Below, in pieces: positions 28,834 through 40,600 of a DNA stretch of 64,000 nucleotides. The stretch's first letter is position 1. Each line of letters starts with the position of its first letter. Under the pieces are notes generated by a model. The model saw only the letters and a list, made by a program, of their open reading frames with translations. It ran no database searches and had not been told where the DNA came from. This DNA is from Neelides folsomi (Eukaryota > Arthropoda > Collembola > Neelipleona > Neelidae), in the NCBI GenBank assembly GCA_034687125.1, contig JAQGBZ010000215.1:44309-108308 (forward strand). Reading direction: 5' to 3'. The position numbers and the translations under genes were made by a program.

Positions 28834-30831
28834 ATGACGATCGTGTACAGTAAAGATGATTTAAACGAGGAATGTTTCATTCCAAATCCATTTGATTTAT
28901 ATCCTGTAAGTTCAATAGTCAATATTTAAATTTTAGATCATATAAATTATCCAATTTACATATAAATATTTGATATATATGTTTTGTATTATAATAAATT
29001 ATTAAATTATTTTATATAATGACTCGCTTAAACTTAAATTTTATAACAAGATTTTTGATCCAGGTTGTAAAGAAAATCTTGATGTTTATCAAAGACGACC
29101 AAGATTTGTACAATTGCCGCTCTTTGAATTACCTCTGGAACGGCGAAACGGACAAAATCCTGAGGAAACGCCTTGCCACCAGAACTATCACATTTGGATC
29201 TCAAGAAGATGTTGAGAAGTTTTTGGAAATCTGGGAACTCGCCGACTTTTCATCATTCAGTTGGAATTTCAGTTTTGAGAGTGAACTCTTTGGAAATTTC
29301 GTAAAGCTTCTCGGGAATTCAACAAAATCTCTTGACCTGAGCTGCCATTTTGTGGAACTTGGAACTTTCTCCATTGATAATCTCAATTTTAAAAAGATGA
29401 AGGTGATTTGTCCGATGCCGATGGAGCCGATGTTCATCTTCGAAATTGTTTTCCAAAAATTCCCATTCCTGGTCAAACTCTTCATCGTGGATGTGAATTT
29501 GGACAAACCTATGAAAGAACTAATTGATGCGAAACAGAAGGAATGGCTCGAGTTGAATAAAAAAGAAATGCCGTCGTTGAAATTCCTCTCATTGACAATT
29601 TTGGCCGACGCGATTGACAAACCTCATTTCCTGTCTGAAGAATTTATCTCCAATGCTCCAAATCTCCAGGAATTGGAAATTAAAAGTTATGATGAAAGTA
29701 AAAGTGGGAGATTCCTTCGGAGGTTGTTGACTGAAACTTCCAAGAAATTTAAACTTTATGGAACCAAAGTTGAGAATTTGAGTTTCTTCATTTCGACCAG
29801 TTATATGTTCATTGATGATTCAGATTATGAAGATCTTTCACAACTTGACTTTTCTGGGGTTGATATCAAAAGTCTCAGATTCGAAGAAATGATGTAAGAT
29901 ACAAAAAATTAACATTAAATTAAATTAATTAATTGTTATGTATTTTAAATAGAAATGGAAAATTTAATTTTTGGAATTTTGTAGCTCTTTCTCAACTTTT
30001 TATTCCGAATATTGGGATTTCCTCAAAACTTTGACCCAAGTTCCGAACACACTTGAAGAACTTTATATTTCCTCAAAGGGAATTGTAAGCCCAACTTTTT
30101 GGAGAGCTCTCAATATTGACAACGACATGATGGTGAACATTCTGGATTTAGTGCCAATAGGATTTAGAAATTTGAAAATTATAAAATTCGATTTCGAGTT
30201 CAATTTCGAAGGAATTGAAAATGAGTTTTTGGAGAAAATTAACAGAGAAATTCCACAGCTTGAGGATTTGTCCCTTTCAATTCATTATCTTCCTTATTCA
30301 TTCGATTCCTACAAAATTTGGAATTCACTGAAAAAGCTGAAGTTACACAGAGGATTCATTAATTGGACATGTCTGGAGGATTTTCATGTATTTCACACTT
30401 CACTTCAGGCCATTGCCCCAAATTTGGAAATATTTGAATTGTGGATTGAAAAAGAATTAGTGGCGTTGAGCAAATGTGATTTCATCGCTTATCCATTTTT
30501 CATTTGGATGGGATTGAATTGGAAATTGAAGGAGTTTCAAATTACATTCTGCGGCCGTTCATGGACTAAAGAAAGCGAACAAGAATGGTTGGGACTTCCT
30601 TCACTCAGCAGTTTAATGGACGCTGAGGGAAATTTCACGATGAAGGAAATCACAACATTTGACTTTCCATTTTTCTCTACGTTTCTCCAGACCTTTGGGG
30701 AGTTTTCTTGTCAGGTCATTCCGAATCGAGATTTGCTATTTTGGCTTCATGAACAATTCCCAAAGCTTACAACTCTGCCCGAATTAAATATGTTCGTGCT
30801 TCTTTTTAGCGAACAAAATATAAATAATTAA
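28834..30831 (+). CDS. F-box protein with LRR-like C-terminal region
   Basis: Three exons, 28834-28905, 29064-29893 and 29985-30831, join in phase to 582 residues. Residues 24-65 (VVKKILMFIKDDQDLYNCRS, then LWNGETDKILRKRL) match an F-box: the hydrophobic start, Asp-Leu, Asn-Cys-Arg and Trp positions are kept. The remainder is a chain of degenerate leucine-rich repeats, for example NTLEELYISSKGI, FRNLKIIKFDFEF, IPQLEDLSLSIHYL and LKKLKLHRGF. Such proteins are substrate receptors in SCF ubiquitin ligases. The family is often expanded and rapidly changing in invertebrates, and no orthologue name is justified. The start ATG at 28834 is preceded by a short AT-rich leader. Confidence 0.78.
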
Positions 30832-31623
30832 CATTTTATTTAAGTTTAATAGAGACCCTCTATAAAATATTAAAAATATAAAAAGTGCATTGTGATATTG
30901 TATATAGTTTAATTAATATGAAATAATAATAAACATAATTTATAAATATAAAGTTAATGAAATCTTTGAATTTATTGTACATCATTATACCCAATATATT
31001 AGCATATTCCATTTTCATAATAAATGACATTTAGATGAATATTAAATATTAATTAAGAATTTCCATATTTAAGTAGATTTAAGTAATATATTCGACATGG
31101 AATGCAAAAATGCAACGAATGCAAGGCAAGGGATGAAGGAAGTCTCAATCTGTTTGGTTTTCTAATTCTAAAACGAGGTTGGGTTTGAATGTTTATTCAG
31201 GGAATGTGGATCCAATATAATTTTTATTTCCCATGTTCCCATTCCTTTAAATTACATTTAACTTTAATATCAATTATATCAGCCTTAAATATAATACATC
31301 GTGCTAAAGATGTTAAATATACGTGTACTAATAAAGTAACAGTAACCCATATTAGAGTTTAAGTCCAAATAATAAGTCAATCGCTGAGAATAATTTCTAG
31401 TCAAATATTATCTTAGGTGATAACCCTATTTATATTTAACTTGAACTTCAGCCTCTCTTCTCTAGTCCTCTGTATATAGTATATTAGATTAATTAGATAT
31501 ATTTTATAATATAAGCGATCTTAAATATGGCACTTCTTCATCCTCCCACACAATCGAACTTGTGAAAATTAATTTTTAACATTCATTCATAATCGTAATC
31601 TTACCCGATTAAGTTAGTTGAAG
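30832..31623. other. Intergenic, nothing seen
   Basis: AT-rich with no supported exon. It ends with the leader of the lipoyl synthase gene. Confidence 0.5.
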
Positions 31624-33361
31624 ATGTCACTATATTGTAATTTGTGTAAAATCTCTCCAAAGTGCAACCTGATCTCAGCTCTTGTAAGTTCTTCAAAATA
31701 ATAAATAAAGCTAATTATCATATTAATATATATATAATTCTTATTTATTAACTGGATTCTTCAGCAGGGAGTTGTTCGTTGTAAATCGACAGTCTCAACT
31801 GAATCTGTTAAGCGACCTGAGGAGAAACGAGATTTTAATGAAGGTCCGAATCTCGGAGATTTCATTTCTGGCTCTGTGGAAAAAGGTTCAACATGGGAAG
31901 AGTATAAAGGTATTGAAGGAATGAGTATTCCGATTGAAAATAAATTGAACCATTACAAATATCGAATAATATTATAAATTTTAAATATTGGATTTAAATA
32001 GGAAAGTTGAAAAGAGAAACAGGTGATAATGAACGCCTTCGCCTTCCTCCATGGCTCAAGCGAGAAATCCCGATCGGTGAAAATTACGCCCGATTAAAAG
32101 AAAACCTCCGTGGACTCAATTTGTCAACAGTTTGCGAAGAGGCCAGATGTCCAAATATTGGCGAATGTTGGGGAGGAGGTGAAGGACATGTCGCCACTGC
32201 CACCATCATGGTAAGTTAAATTAAAGAAATTCTTTGTAAACAGCTGATTTACAAAATAATATAACTGAATAATTTATTATAAAAGTATTTATTTAATACA
32301 AATAAAATATTTGTATAACTATAAATTAAAAAAAACAATTAATAAGATTATTCTTATTTAATTTATCTTAGCTAATGGGAGATACTTGCACTCGAGGTTG
32401 TCGTTTCTGCTCTGTAAAAACTTCTCGAGCTCCTCCGCCTCTAGATCCAAATGAACCAACGAACACTGCGACAGCAATAAAGGCCTGGGGTTTGGACTAC
32501 GTTGTGCTAACATCAGTCGACAGAGACGATTTGCAAGACGGAGGATCGGCTCATATTGCATCAACAGTCAAAGAATTAAGAACCCAAATCCCCACTTTGT
32601 TTGTCGAAGTTCTTTCTCCAGATTTCCGTGGGGTTGAAGATCACGTCAGGGCTGTGTCAACATCTGGGCTTCATGTCTTTGCTCATAATATTGAAACTGT
32701 TGAAAGGTTGACTCCCTTTGTGAGAGATCCAAGAGCTAAATACAGGTGAGAATATTTAAATAATAATACAGAATAATTATTTGTTAAAAAAATTTACTTC
32801 ATCAATTTAATTTAACATTATTTAATTGGTATTTTAAATCTTGATTTAATTTATATTTTTAGGCAGACGTTGAAGGTTCTGGAAGAAGCTAAAAAAGTTG
32901 ATCCCTCTGTCATTACAAAGTCTTCTATTATGCTCGGTCTTGGTGAATCTGACGATGAAATTTTGCAAACTCTCAAAGGTAGAATAACTTATTTTTAATT
33001 GCAAATTAGGAAGCATTTAAAAATAATTGTTAGGTTTGAGTGTATTAAGAACATTATCATTTAATTTAACATCTAATATATTAAATTAAAAGTTTAATGA
33101 TTGAATTTTATTGTTTTAGATTTAAGATTAGTAGGAGTGGAATGTGTCACATTGGGTCAATATATGCAGCCAACGAAGAGACATTTAAAGGTGGTTGAAT
33201 ATGTCACACCAGAAGCCTTCAAAAGATGGGAAGTGAAGGGGGAAGAACTTGGATTTCTCTATGTGGCTTCTGGGCCATTGGTGCGTTCTTCGTATAAAGC
33301 AGGGGAATTCTTCCTCAAAAATATTCTAAAGAAGCGAAAGGAAGAATTAATAAAGGAATAG
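31624..33361 (+). CDS. Lias: Lipoyl synthase, mitochondrial
   Basis: Six exons, 31624-31683, 31765-31909, 32002-32210, 32372-32745, 32863-32978 and 33120-33361, join in phase to 381 residues (human about 372). A basic, Ser-rich N-terminus fits a mitochondrial targeting peptide. The auxiliary 4Fe-4S cluster motif is seen as [12 protein letters not shown], and the radical-SAM motif as [10 protein letters not shown]. Conserved parts include [53 protein letters not shown] and [16 protein letters not shown]. It inserts sulfur at C6 and C8 of octanoyl groups bound to lipoyl-dependent enzymes. A housekeeping gene, apparently intact. Confidence 0.97.
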
Positions 33362-33704
33362 TCAAAATAATTAATGTTTGGAACCTCGGAGTAATGCTTA
33401 ACAAAGTATCGGAAAATTATGAGAATGAGATACAAATTGCAAATCAATGGAGAACGAAATAAAAAATTGTTTAATTCGCGCATTTTTATTCATCATTTCA
33501 ATAAAATAAGAATACAAATCAAATATTATCAAATCAAATATTGGTCATTTTATTTATCAAAATGTATAAATTCATTAATTATTTATTGCCTTAATTAATC
33601 AGATAAGTTAAATAAGTATATAATATTTAGTTAAGTATATAATTGTAATTTTGAATTTGTCGTTAGTTGATATAAAAAGATAAAAAACTGTCATCTTGGG
33701 AGAA
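33362..33704. other. Intergenic between convergent genes, nothing seen
   Basis: About 340 bases of AT-rich sequence between the 3' ends of lipoyl synthase and the IFI27-like gene. Confidence 0.5.
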
Positions 33705-34014
33705 TCATGGCAAAACAGGGGCCATAGCCACTGCCTGGGCCCAGGCAAACTTCGACCCAGCAGCAACGTTCCCAACGTATGCTTGAGCACTGGCAGCCAG
33801 AGTTCCTAAATTAACAATAAATGCAAATATTGGATAATTTACTTTAAAGGGGTTCTAAATTGGATCCGATTTAATAAATAGTTTAAAGTTAATTATCAGC
33901 AGCAGGTCCTGCAGAAGAAAAGCCAATTCATCCCAACACAGGAGTCAAAGGTCCTCTGATCAAACAAGCCACACCGACAACTCCAGTTACAAAAACCCAA
34001 GTAAAGAAACCCAT
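33705..34014 (-). pseudogene. IFI6/IFI27 (ISG12)-like gene with stop codon and broken donor
   Basis: Two exons, complement(33705-33805, 33897-34014), would join in phase to 72 residues. The first part is MGFFTWVFVTGVVGVACL, then GPLTPVLG, then a TGA, and IGFSSAGPAA; the second exon reads GTLAASAQAYVGNVAAGSKF, AWAQAVAMAPVLP and stops. The Gly/Ala-rich small hydrophobic pattern is typical of ISG12 membrane proteins of mitochondria and endomembranes. Two oddities: the in-frame TGA lies where a TGG (Trp) would fit, and the intron starts AT instead of GT (after GCTGCTG). Both are G-to-A changes on the coding strand. It may be a recent pseudogene. An alternative is stop-codon readthrough with an unusual intron, but that is unlikely. 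Confidence 0.6.
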
Positions 34015-35037
34015 CTCGACTGATCTATAGAAAATAAAATTGAATTTTTATTAAAAATCAACAAAATACCTAAACAACGTCTACCAATAAAAACATAATA
34101 CTCTCCAGACGCCGAACCAATGCAGTTCCCGGGTTTTAGAATTTGAATAAGTTTATTATAATTTTAATCTATAGCAATTAAAATTATTTAACTCTAATTT
34201 AAATCAAAAACCACGAAATGCAATGGCTCAGCGTCTGGAGAGTATGTAAACATGATGCTGATACTTTTGATTTTGACCTAATTTGTATTTGTTATGAGTT
34301 ATGACTAATCTATCAATAAGGGTAGATACTATGAATATTTTAATTTTTTTAGTATTTAATGCTAATAACGTCATTCTTAGCTCTTAAAAGGAAAAAATAT
34401 AAATAGTAATAATAGCTATTACTACCTATATAGTAATATTTCATAAACCATTAAGACTTTGACCCAAAAGATTTAGATAAGAAAAATTTTCTTTTAAAAA
34501 GCCTACCGAGATGTTTTATTGTATTATGCATTTTACATTTATGTAAATGTAAATGGTAAAAATGGCATAAAATTAAATATACATATAAAAACCTTTTGTA
34601 GGTAGATATCGGTAAAATAAGAAAATCAATAAGAGCAATTTGCGTAATGAATATATAATAATGTGAGTTGTATTAGTTGAGCGACTCGTATATGCACATA
34701 AAGTACCATATATTGCACATGTTGTAACGTGGAGTCGTGGGACTTCTTTGGATGTAATGAGGAAATTGGCGAACGAATGAAAGATGAACCGATCCTAGCA
34801 ACGTTATCATCACAAAGATTACACAACTACTTCCTTCCGCATCTCCCCCTTGTCATTCAATTACCAATGATGGTCTAATTGGTATATTATTCCAATTCTA
34901 TTTGTAAATTCGAATTAATCTTGCATTTTAATTAAATACGAATACACACTTTGATTCTTTAGAATTAACATTAAAGTCCTTCGAATTTTGAGTGCCCTTC
35001 AATTTAATTACACTATCAGAAAGGAATTTGTAATATT
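34015..35037. other. Intergenic, contains one MITE
   Basis: It holds the element at 34099-34245 and AT-rich sequence. No supported exon seen. Confidence 0.5.
34099..34245. repeat. MITE with ~40-bp imperfect terminal inverted repeats
   Basis: The left end TACTCTCCAGACGCCGAACC and the right end, read inverted, TACTCTCCAGACGCTGAGCC, continue as inverted arms of about 40 bp (GCAATGG/CCAATGC and CGGGTTTT/CGTGGTTTT). The 147-bp element has no coding capacity and TA at both ends. Confidence 0.7.
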
Positions 35038-35289
35038 ATGGATAAAATTGACAAAGGGCTTGTAAGTGGAATCGTCCCAAAGATTGCCATAAGTGCCGAA
35101 TCAAACGACGACGTTCGATCCAAAAGCATTGGAAGTGGAAACAAAGAAGAAATTCTAAGAGACACTTGGCCATTCCGTTCCCTCTTGACAAATGGAGCTA
35201 AAGAAGAAAGAAGGGCAAGTTTTGCATTCGAAAAACGCCATTCACTTCGTCCGCTATTTTTAAGAAGAGAATCGAGGTTTAACATTTAA
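35038..35289 (+). CDS. Small hypothetical ORF, charged
   Basis: An open frame of 83 codons starts at ATG 35038 and ends with TAA after ESRFNI. It is rich in Lys, Arg, Ser and Glu with no signal peptide or motif that I recognise. The opposite strand is also open over the same stretch, so coding status is uncertain. A GTAAGT just inside the ORF could be a splice donor. An alternative is an untranslated region or a pseudogene. Confidence 0.3.
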   Translation: MDKIDKGLVSGIVPKIAISAESNDDVRSKSIGSGNKEEILRDTWPFRSLLTNGAKEERRASFAFEKRHSLRPLFLRRESRFNI

Positions 35290-35527
35290 ATATTTTTAAT
35301 TTCTAAAATCTCGCTCGCAAGCAAAAATTGATAAATTACAATTAGTTAATCAAATATAACATGAATAACATCGAATGTCGAAGGATATACACAATAGATA
35401 ATTCATTGGCAATTTTACTACAATAGAACAATTTTCAAAAGTAGAAAGTCAAAGGTTAAATAAATACATATGTCTGTAAGACATCAATTGGGATAAGTTA
35501 ATCCTAACGTTAAATAGCACGCCTTAT

Positions 35528-37117
35528 TTAGTCATCATCTGAATCTGAAACATAAACAAAGTCATGGTGTTTTACGGTGGGCAAATTGTATTTCATGACC
35601 ATTTGATCATAATTGTGAGTTTCTAAGTCAAGGGTCAAGCTGATTGGAATACTTGGGGGATGATTTCGGATAAAAGTATTCGTAAGAAGTTTCTTCTCAA
35701 TCGTGGTTGCAACTTCCTTTAAATTCATAAAATTATCAGGAAAAGGAAATTTTTCCATAATTGAGGTCAGATCTTCATTTTCGTCAGGAACAGTTTTTCC
35801 TTTTGGAATTCCCTCTGGTTTGCTCTCGTCGGCTCCAACTTGTGCTCGAAATTCATTTTGGTCCGAAATTTCTTTCTTCAACATCGAAGTTGCTGCATTA
35901 AGAGTAGGCCCAGTCAGATTTTCCAAGCGGGTGGATATTTTTTTCTTTCGAACAATTTCGTTTTTTGAATGAACAACTTTGGCATTGTTCTCATCGTCGC
36001 TTTCGCTTGAGGATGAATTGGAGAAGAAGGACGGAAGCTCGCTGATCGGTCGTATGAGTGGCTTCGAAAAGAATCGCGCAAAGTCCATTTTGTTGTCCTC
36101 TCTAAAATATTTAATTATTAATAAAGTGTATTATTCATAATTTTAAAATATCTTATATTAATTATTATGAAGTAAGAGCTTGTGCTGATACTAACATTAA
36201 CATTAAGTAAATGAGTAATAAACTCTGATTTAACCCTTTCCAATGCAGCCAGTTTTTCTTAAATGTTTACAACGTGCATTATTTTAATACGCTGCCCACT
36301 GCCATGGTAAACCATTGGGCAGCATATTAAAATAATTTGGCAAAATGTAAAAGGCAGTGGGCAGAATGGAATACCATTTGGCATTTTGGCGGTTTCTATG
36401 GGAATGGTGAAAGTTTTTGACGTATTTGGCAATGGAGAAAGTGTTTTGGAATTTTGGAATTTTGGCGACCTTTTGGCTTAAAAAAGTTGGCCGGCGGCAG
36501 AGTGTCTTCTTTCGTCTCAAATCCACGATCACTTTCATCTTGAGACTCCGGTTGGGGAGGAATTTGAAATTTTTAATTTTTGCAAATAAATATGAGTCGG
36601 ACGGGGTAAGGTCCGGGGAACGAGGTGGAAATTACAATATTCAATCCTCTTTTCGAAATCTTCAGGTTGTAGAGAATGCGAAAAATAAAGTCTATTCGAG
36701 CAATCCAAGAAATCTTGAAGAATTGCCGAATAATATTTTACAAGTTCGAAGAATTTCCACTGAAGAACTCAACGTTTTTCGAAACATGAGGCGTCGGCTC
36801 CAAATTTTAATTTATAAAAACCAAACTTTGACTTTTCCCTATGCTTTAACATTACTCGTGGGTAACGTCCTTAAAAAACACTTTGTACTTACCACTTGCA
36901 GATTACATACCAAAACATTAAGGAAAAAATAGTGACCATTTGAAGTTTATATGACATTTCAAAATGGTCAGTATACTTTCCCTCTGCACGTTTCACGTTT
37001 TCCATTTTGGTCACTATACTGACCAGTTGCATTGGAAAGGGTAATAATGTAATCGTACCCCAAAGACTCCTGATTTGACTCCATCAGCGACTGTTCCAAA
37101 TTCCAGTTTGAAGTCAT
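35528..37117 (-). CDS. Acidic unknown protein with a transposon in its intron
   Basis: Two exons, complement(35528-36101, 37059-37117), join in phase to 210 residues. The first exon encodes MTSNWNLEQSLMESNQESLG. The second has a Ser/Asp/Glu cluster (SSSSESDDENN), a basic patch (RKKKISTRLENL) and a Pro/Phe stretch (EKFPFPDNFMNLKE), and ends SDSDDD. No family recognised. Short acidic Ser runs suggest a nuclear, phosphorylated protein, possibly an interaction partner in a complex. The intron (36102-37058) is almost filled by an 808-bp transposon. An ATG at 36088 in exon 2 is an alternative start that would give 186 residues. Confidence 0.65.
36234..37041. mobile_element. DNA transposon remnant, TIR CCCTTTCCAATGCA
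   Basis: The ends are perfect inverted repeats, CCCTTTCCAATGCA and TGCATTGGAAAGGG, 808 bp apart. The left flank is TTAA; the right flank is TAAT, so the piggyBac-style TTAA duplication is imperfect. An open stretch on the plus strand holds a transposase tail (next entry). It fills the intron of the acidic protein gene. Confidence 0.75.
36600..36830 (+). pseudogene. Mariner-like transposase C-terminal fragment
   Basis: Within the element, the plus strand encodes NAKNKVYSSNPRNLEELPNN, then ILQVRRIST, ELNVFRNMRRRLQ, which fits the C-terminal helix pair of mariner-type (DDE_3) transposases: the KVY, NPRNLEEL and FRNMRRRLQ words are characteristic. The catalytic part is missing. The mixture of mariner-like protein sequence and TTAA-like flanks is odd. 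Confidence 0.5.
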
Positions 37118-37610
37118 TCCACTCTCGTTAAAATCTGATAATTAACATAATTTTAACATATTTAATGATTATTAAAATAAGCGAAATGTGACTTTTACTT
37201 TAACTCACTTGCTAACGACGTGAAGATGACGGACGACGACGACTGACTCAACTGACTCACAATCAGACTGGCTGATTCGAATTCGAAATAGAAAACTCTC
37301 AATGTTCTCAACTCCTAATTTGTCTTTGACTTTAAATCGTAAAAGCGCAAAGTTTGAACGTTTGATCCATTTATTTCACTTTTTTTAAGCTTTGTTCATT
37401 AACTTTGACTTTAATTTAATTTGAATCGAAGGACTTATCATACTGCCAATATATAAATAATTCAAATTAAATACATATTGATACATATAATGTAGATTGT
37501 AGAGTAATTCTATAACATTGTACATAATGTTGATATTAGTCCATTAACGCATTTTTGTTAAACGAGTAACATTTATTATAATACATTGTCATATTATTGA
37601 ATTAAAGTTT
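37118..37610. promoter_or_regulatory. Divergent promoter region with twin AP-1-like sites
   Basis: This region lies between the acidic protein gene (minus) and the CNG channel gene (plus). TGACTCA occurs twice at 37244-37250 and 37253-37259, within a GAC-rich patch. No TATA box was recognised. A first exon of the channel gene may also lie here. Confidence 0.45.
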
Positions 37611-40600
37611 ATGAAATTTTATATAATTGTATTCAAAATATTTTTTGCTTTTAGTTTGAGCGAGGAGCAAACTGATGAGATTGAAGTCAAACTCAAACGG
37701 CTTATTGCGGCTTTTTCCAATCGAACCAAAAGGGTCAAAGAGGCAATTCAACGTCCACCAACTCCTTCTTCTCAAGGATCTTCTGACGGTATACAAACTT
37801 CTTATAGGCACAAATATTTCACTAATATAATATAATAATGTAATGTATGTACTTAATAAAATACGAAACTAAACTTTTAGATGATGATGAGCCAAAGGAA
37901 GATTTAGAAAATCGTTTGCAACTTGAAGATGAAGAAACTCAATGGACAGAAAAAAAAGTTAAAAGGACGAAATGGGACATTTCAAAGAAATTTTTGTTGT
38001 TCCAATACACAATCGACCCCCAAAGTATTTAGAAAACACAATTATGCAGCTTTTCCAAATTAAATACAATTGAATTAGTTTGAATTAGTTGAGAATTAAT
38101 TATCATTACATTAAATAAAAGTATTTTTTAAATATTTATCAGGTTCGTTTTACATTATTTGGCTGGCCATTGTTTCACTTGCATTTGCTTACAATGCTTG
38201 GGCCATCCCACTCCGTGGAGTTTTCCCATATCAGTCAGAAGCTAATGTGAAGCAATGGATGTTGATGGACACAGCCGTCGACGTTATTTATTTAATTGAC
38301 ATCCTCCTTTTCAAGTTTCATTTGAAATTCTTAAGCGAGGGGCTTTGGGTCAAAAATCTACATGAAGTTAGAATTAACTACAAAAAATCCAGTGAAATTA
38401 AAGTAACCCACTTTCCACATTTTCTTTGTTTTAACATTTATACTTTACATTTAAATCATTTAATTAAAAAAGGTTATTTACTTCAAATCAACTAAATTTT
38501 TTATATGAATTTCAAAGAGAGACGTAGCTGCTTTGATTCCTGTTGATATTTTCTGTTCTCTCTTTTATAAAAACATTCCATGGCTTCGAATTCCAAGAAT
38601 ACTTAAGGTAATATATAAGTTCTATTGGTTTTGATGAAAAATTTCAATAACTACTATCAATAAATAAAAGATAAAATAGAATTAGATGAGAAATGATCAA
38701 TTTGGTTTTAAATTAGATGGGGAGCTTTTTGGAACTTTTTCATCGTTTTGATTCAATCCTCTCTTCTCCACACGGGGTGAGGATCTTCAAAGCTCTTTTG
38801 TACATGCTTTATCTCATCCATCTCAAAGCGGCCGCTTATTACGCTGCTTCTCTATATGAGGGAATTGGATCAACAGTTTGGACATTTGATGGGATTGGAA
38901 ATGCGTAATAAAGAATTTATAAATTTAAAATTATGGAAAACCATAAAATATGAATCTTTGAGTGCATGACTTATGAAACGACTGTTAGCTGACAATGAGA
39001 TGTAAAATAATCTTTATTTTAATAATCAGTAATTTTTAATATTACTAATTTTTCTGAAAGATATATCCGATGTTTCTATTTTGCTACAAAAACTGCAACT
39101 TCAATCGGAAAGAATCCAAAGCCTGAAAACGAATTTGAATATGTTTTTATGACCATTGCTTGGCTCAGTGGAGTTTTCGTATTTGCTCTTTTGATCGGTC
39201 AAGTAAGATCATCATCATTCATTAAGATTATCACTAATCATTCTAAAATATAGTATAATTACATTTTATTTTCTATGCATTGTTTATGAGTACTTTAGTA
39301 CAAGATCAATTTGACAATAAAAATACAATTTTTTACAGATTCGTGACATCATAGCTACAGCCACCAAAAGTGGGAATGAATATCGGCAAATGTTATTTGA
39401 AGCTATTGGATATCTCAATCGGGTTGGAGTTCCTTCTCATTTGAATGAAAGAGTCAAACTTTGGTTGACTTACACTTGGGAGCAACAAAAGACTCTTAGT
39501 AAACAATATCTATAATTTTACGAACTATTTTGTAAACATTTTTATAAAAATATTTAATGCACTCAATGGAATTTAAGTTAATCAAATGTGTTACAGATGA
39601 AGAAAGCGTCCTTCAACTTTTGCCACTAAAAATGCAAACAGATATTGCCCTTCATGTGCACATTGAAACTTTAAAGAAGGTGAAATTGTTCAACAATTGT
39701 GAATTGGCTTTTCTTCGGGATCTTGTCATTAAGCTCAGATCGAACATTTTTCTACCTGGCGACTTTGTTTGTAGAAAAGTAAATTCTACATTAGAATTAC
39801 TAATTATAATTATAATATATTTCTTTTGTCGGAATTTTAAATGTGATAATTGAATTAAAAAGGGTGAAGTCGGGAAAGAAATGTATATCGTGAAGAGTGG
39901 AAAGATTGACGTTGTTAGTGCAGCGGGTCAAGTTCTGGTCCAACTGTCTGAAGGTGCCGTGTTTGGAGAAATCGCTCTCTTAGGAATTGGGGGAATGAAT
40001 AGAAGAACTGCAGATGTCAAGTGGGTTTTATTATTTTATTTCAAATAAAGAAGAAAATCTTTATTAAAATAGTTAAATATGAGCAAATGAGACGTTTAAT
40101 TTTTCCAGATCTGCGGGATTTGCCAATTTGTTTGTATTAAGAAAGGAGGATCTGAATGAAGCAATCAAAGATTATCCAGATGCTCAAGAACTTTTAAGAA
40201 AACGAGCAAAGTTGGTTAATTTAATTCATACATTCATAATAATTATTTCATTTCGTTACTTACTCTACGACATACAGATATAATTACTGTTGTTAATAAT
40301 GTTTTTGATTTCATTTTACAAAGGAAGTTAATGCGAGAGTCAATGAAGAAAAATAAAGAAGTAAAATCTCAACCGACATTGGCTGATGATCGCGAAGAAG
40401 TTATCATTCAAAATCCTAAAACTTCGCCCAAGTTGATTCATACAGTTATTAAAGTAAATTCATTTTATAATCGAATTAACTTGTTGAATTAAATGTAGTG
40501 ATTGTAGTGCAAGATTTTTAAACTATACAATTTAAATAACAATGTTGATCTAGTCATTAATCATAATATAACAGGTTACTTATTTTTCTAAATAGGTTGT

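Noticed and set aside
29201-29620. Minus-strand frame of 139 codons
   Set aside because: Shadow of the F-box gene on the opposite strand.
35016-35285. Minus-strand frame opposite the small charged ORF
   Set aside because: No signal peptide or domain; I kept only the plus-strand candidate at low confidence.
36417-36932. 171-codon frame as a host gene
   Set aside because: It lies wholly inside a transposon with terminal inverted repeats; only a transposase tail is recognisable.
37611-37654. N-terminal extension of the CNG channel as a signal peptide
   Set aside because: The hydrophobic stretch ends exactly at a TTTTAG acceptor and reads like intron; the true first exon may lie upstream.
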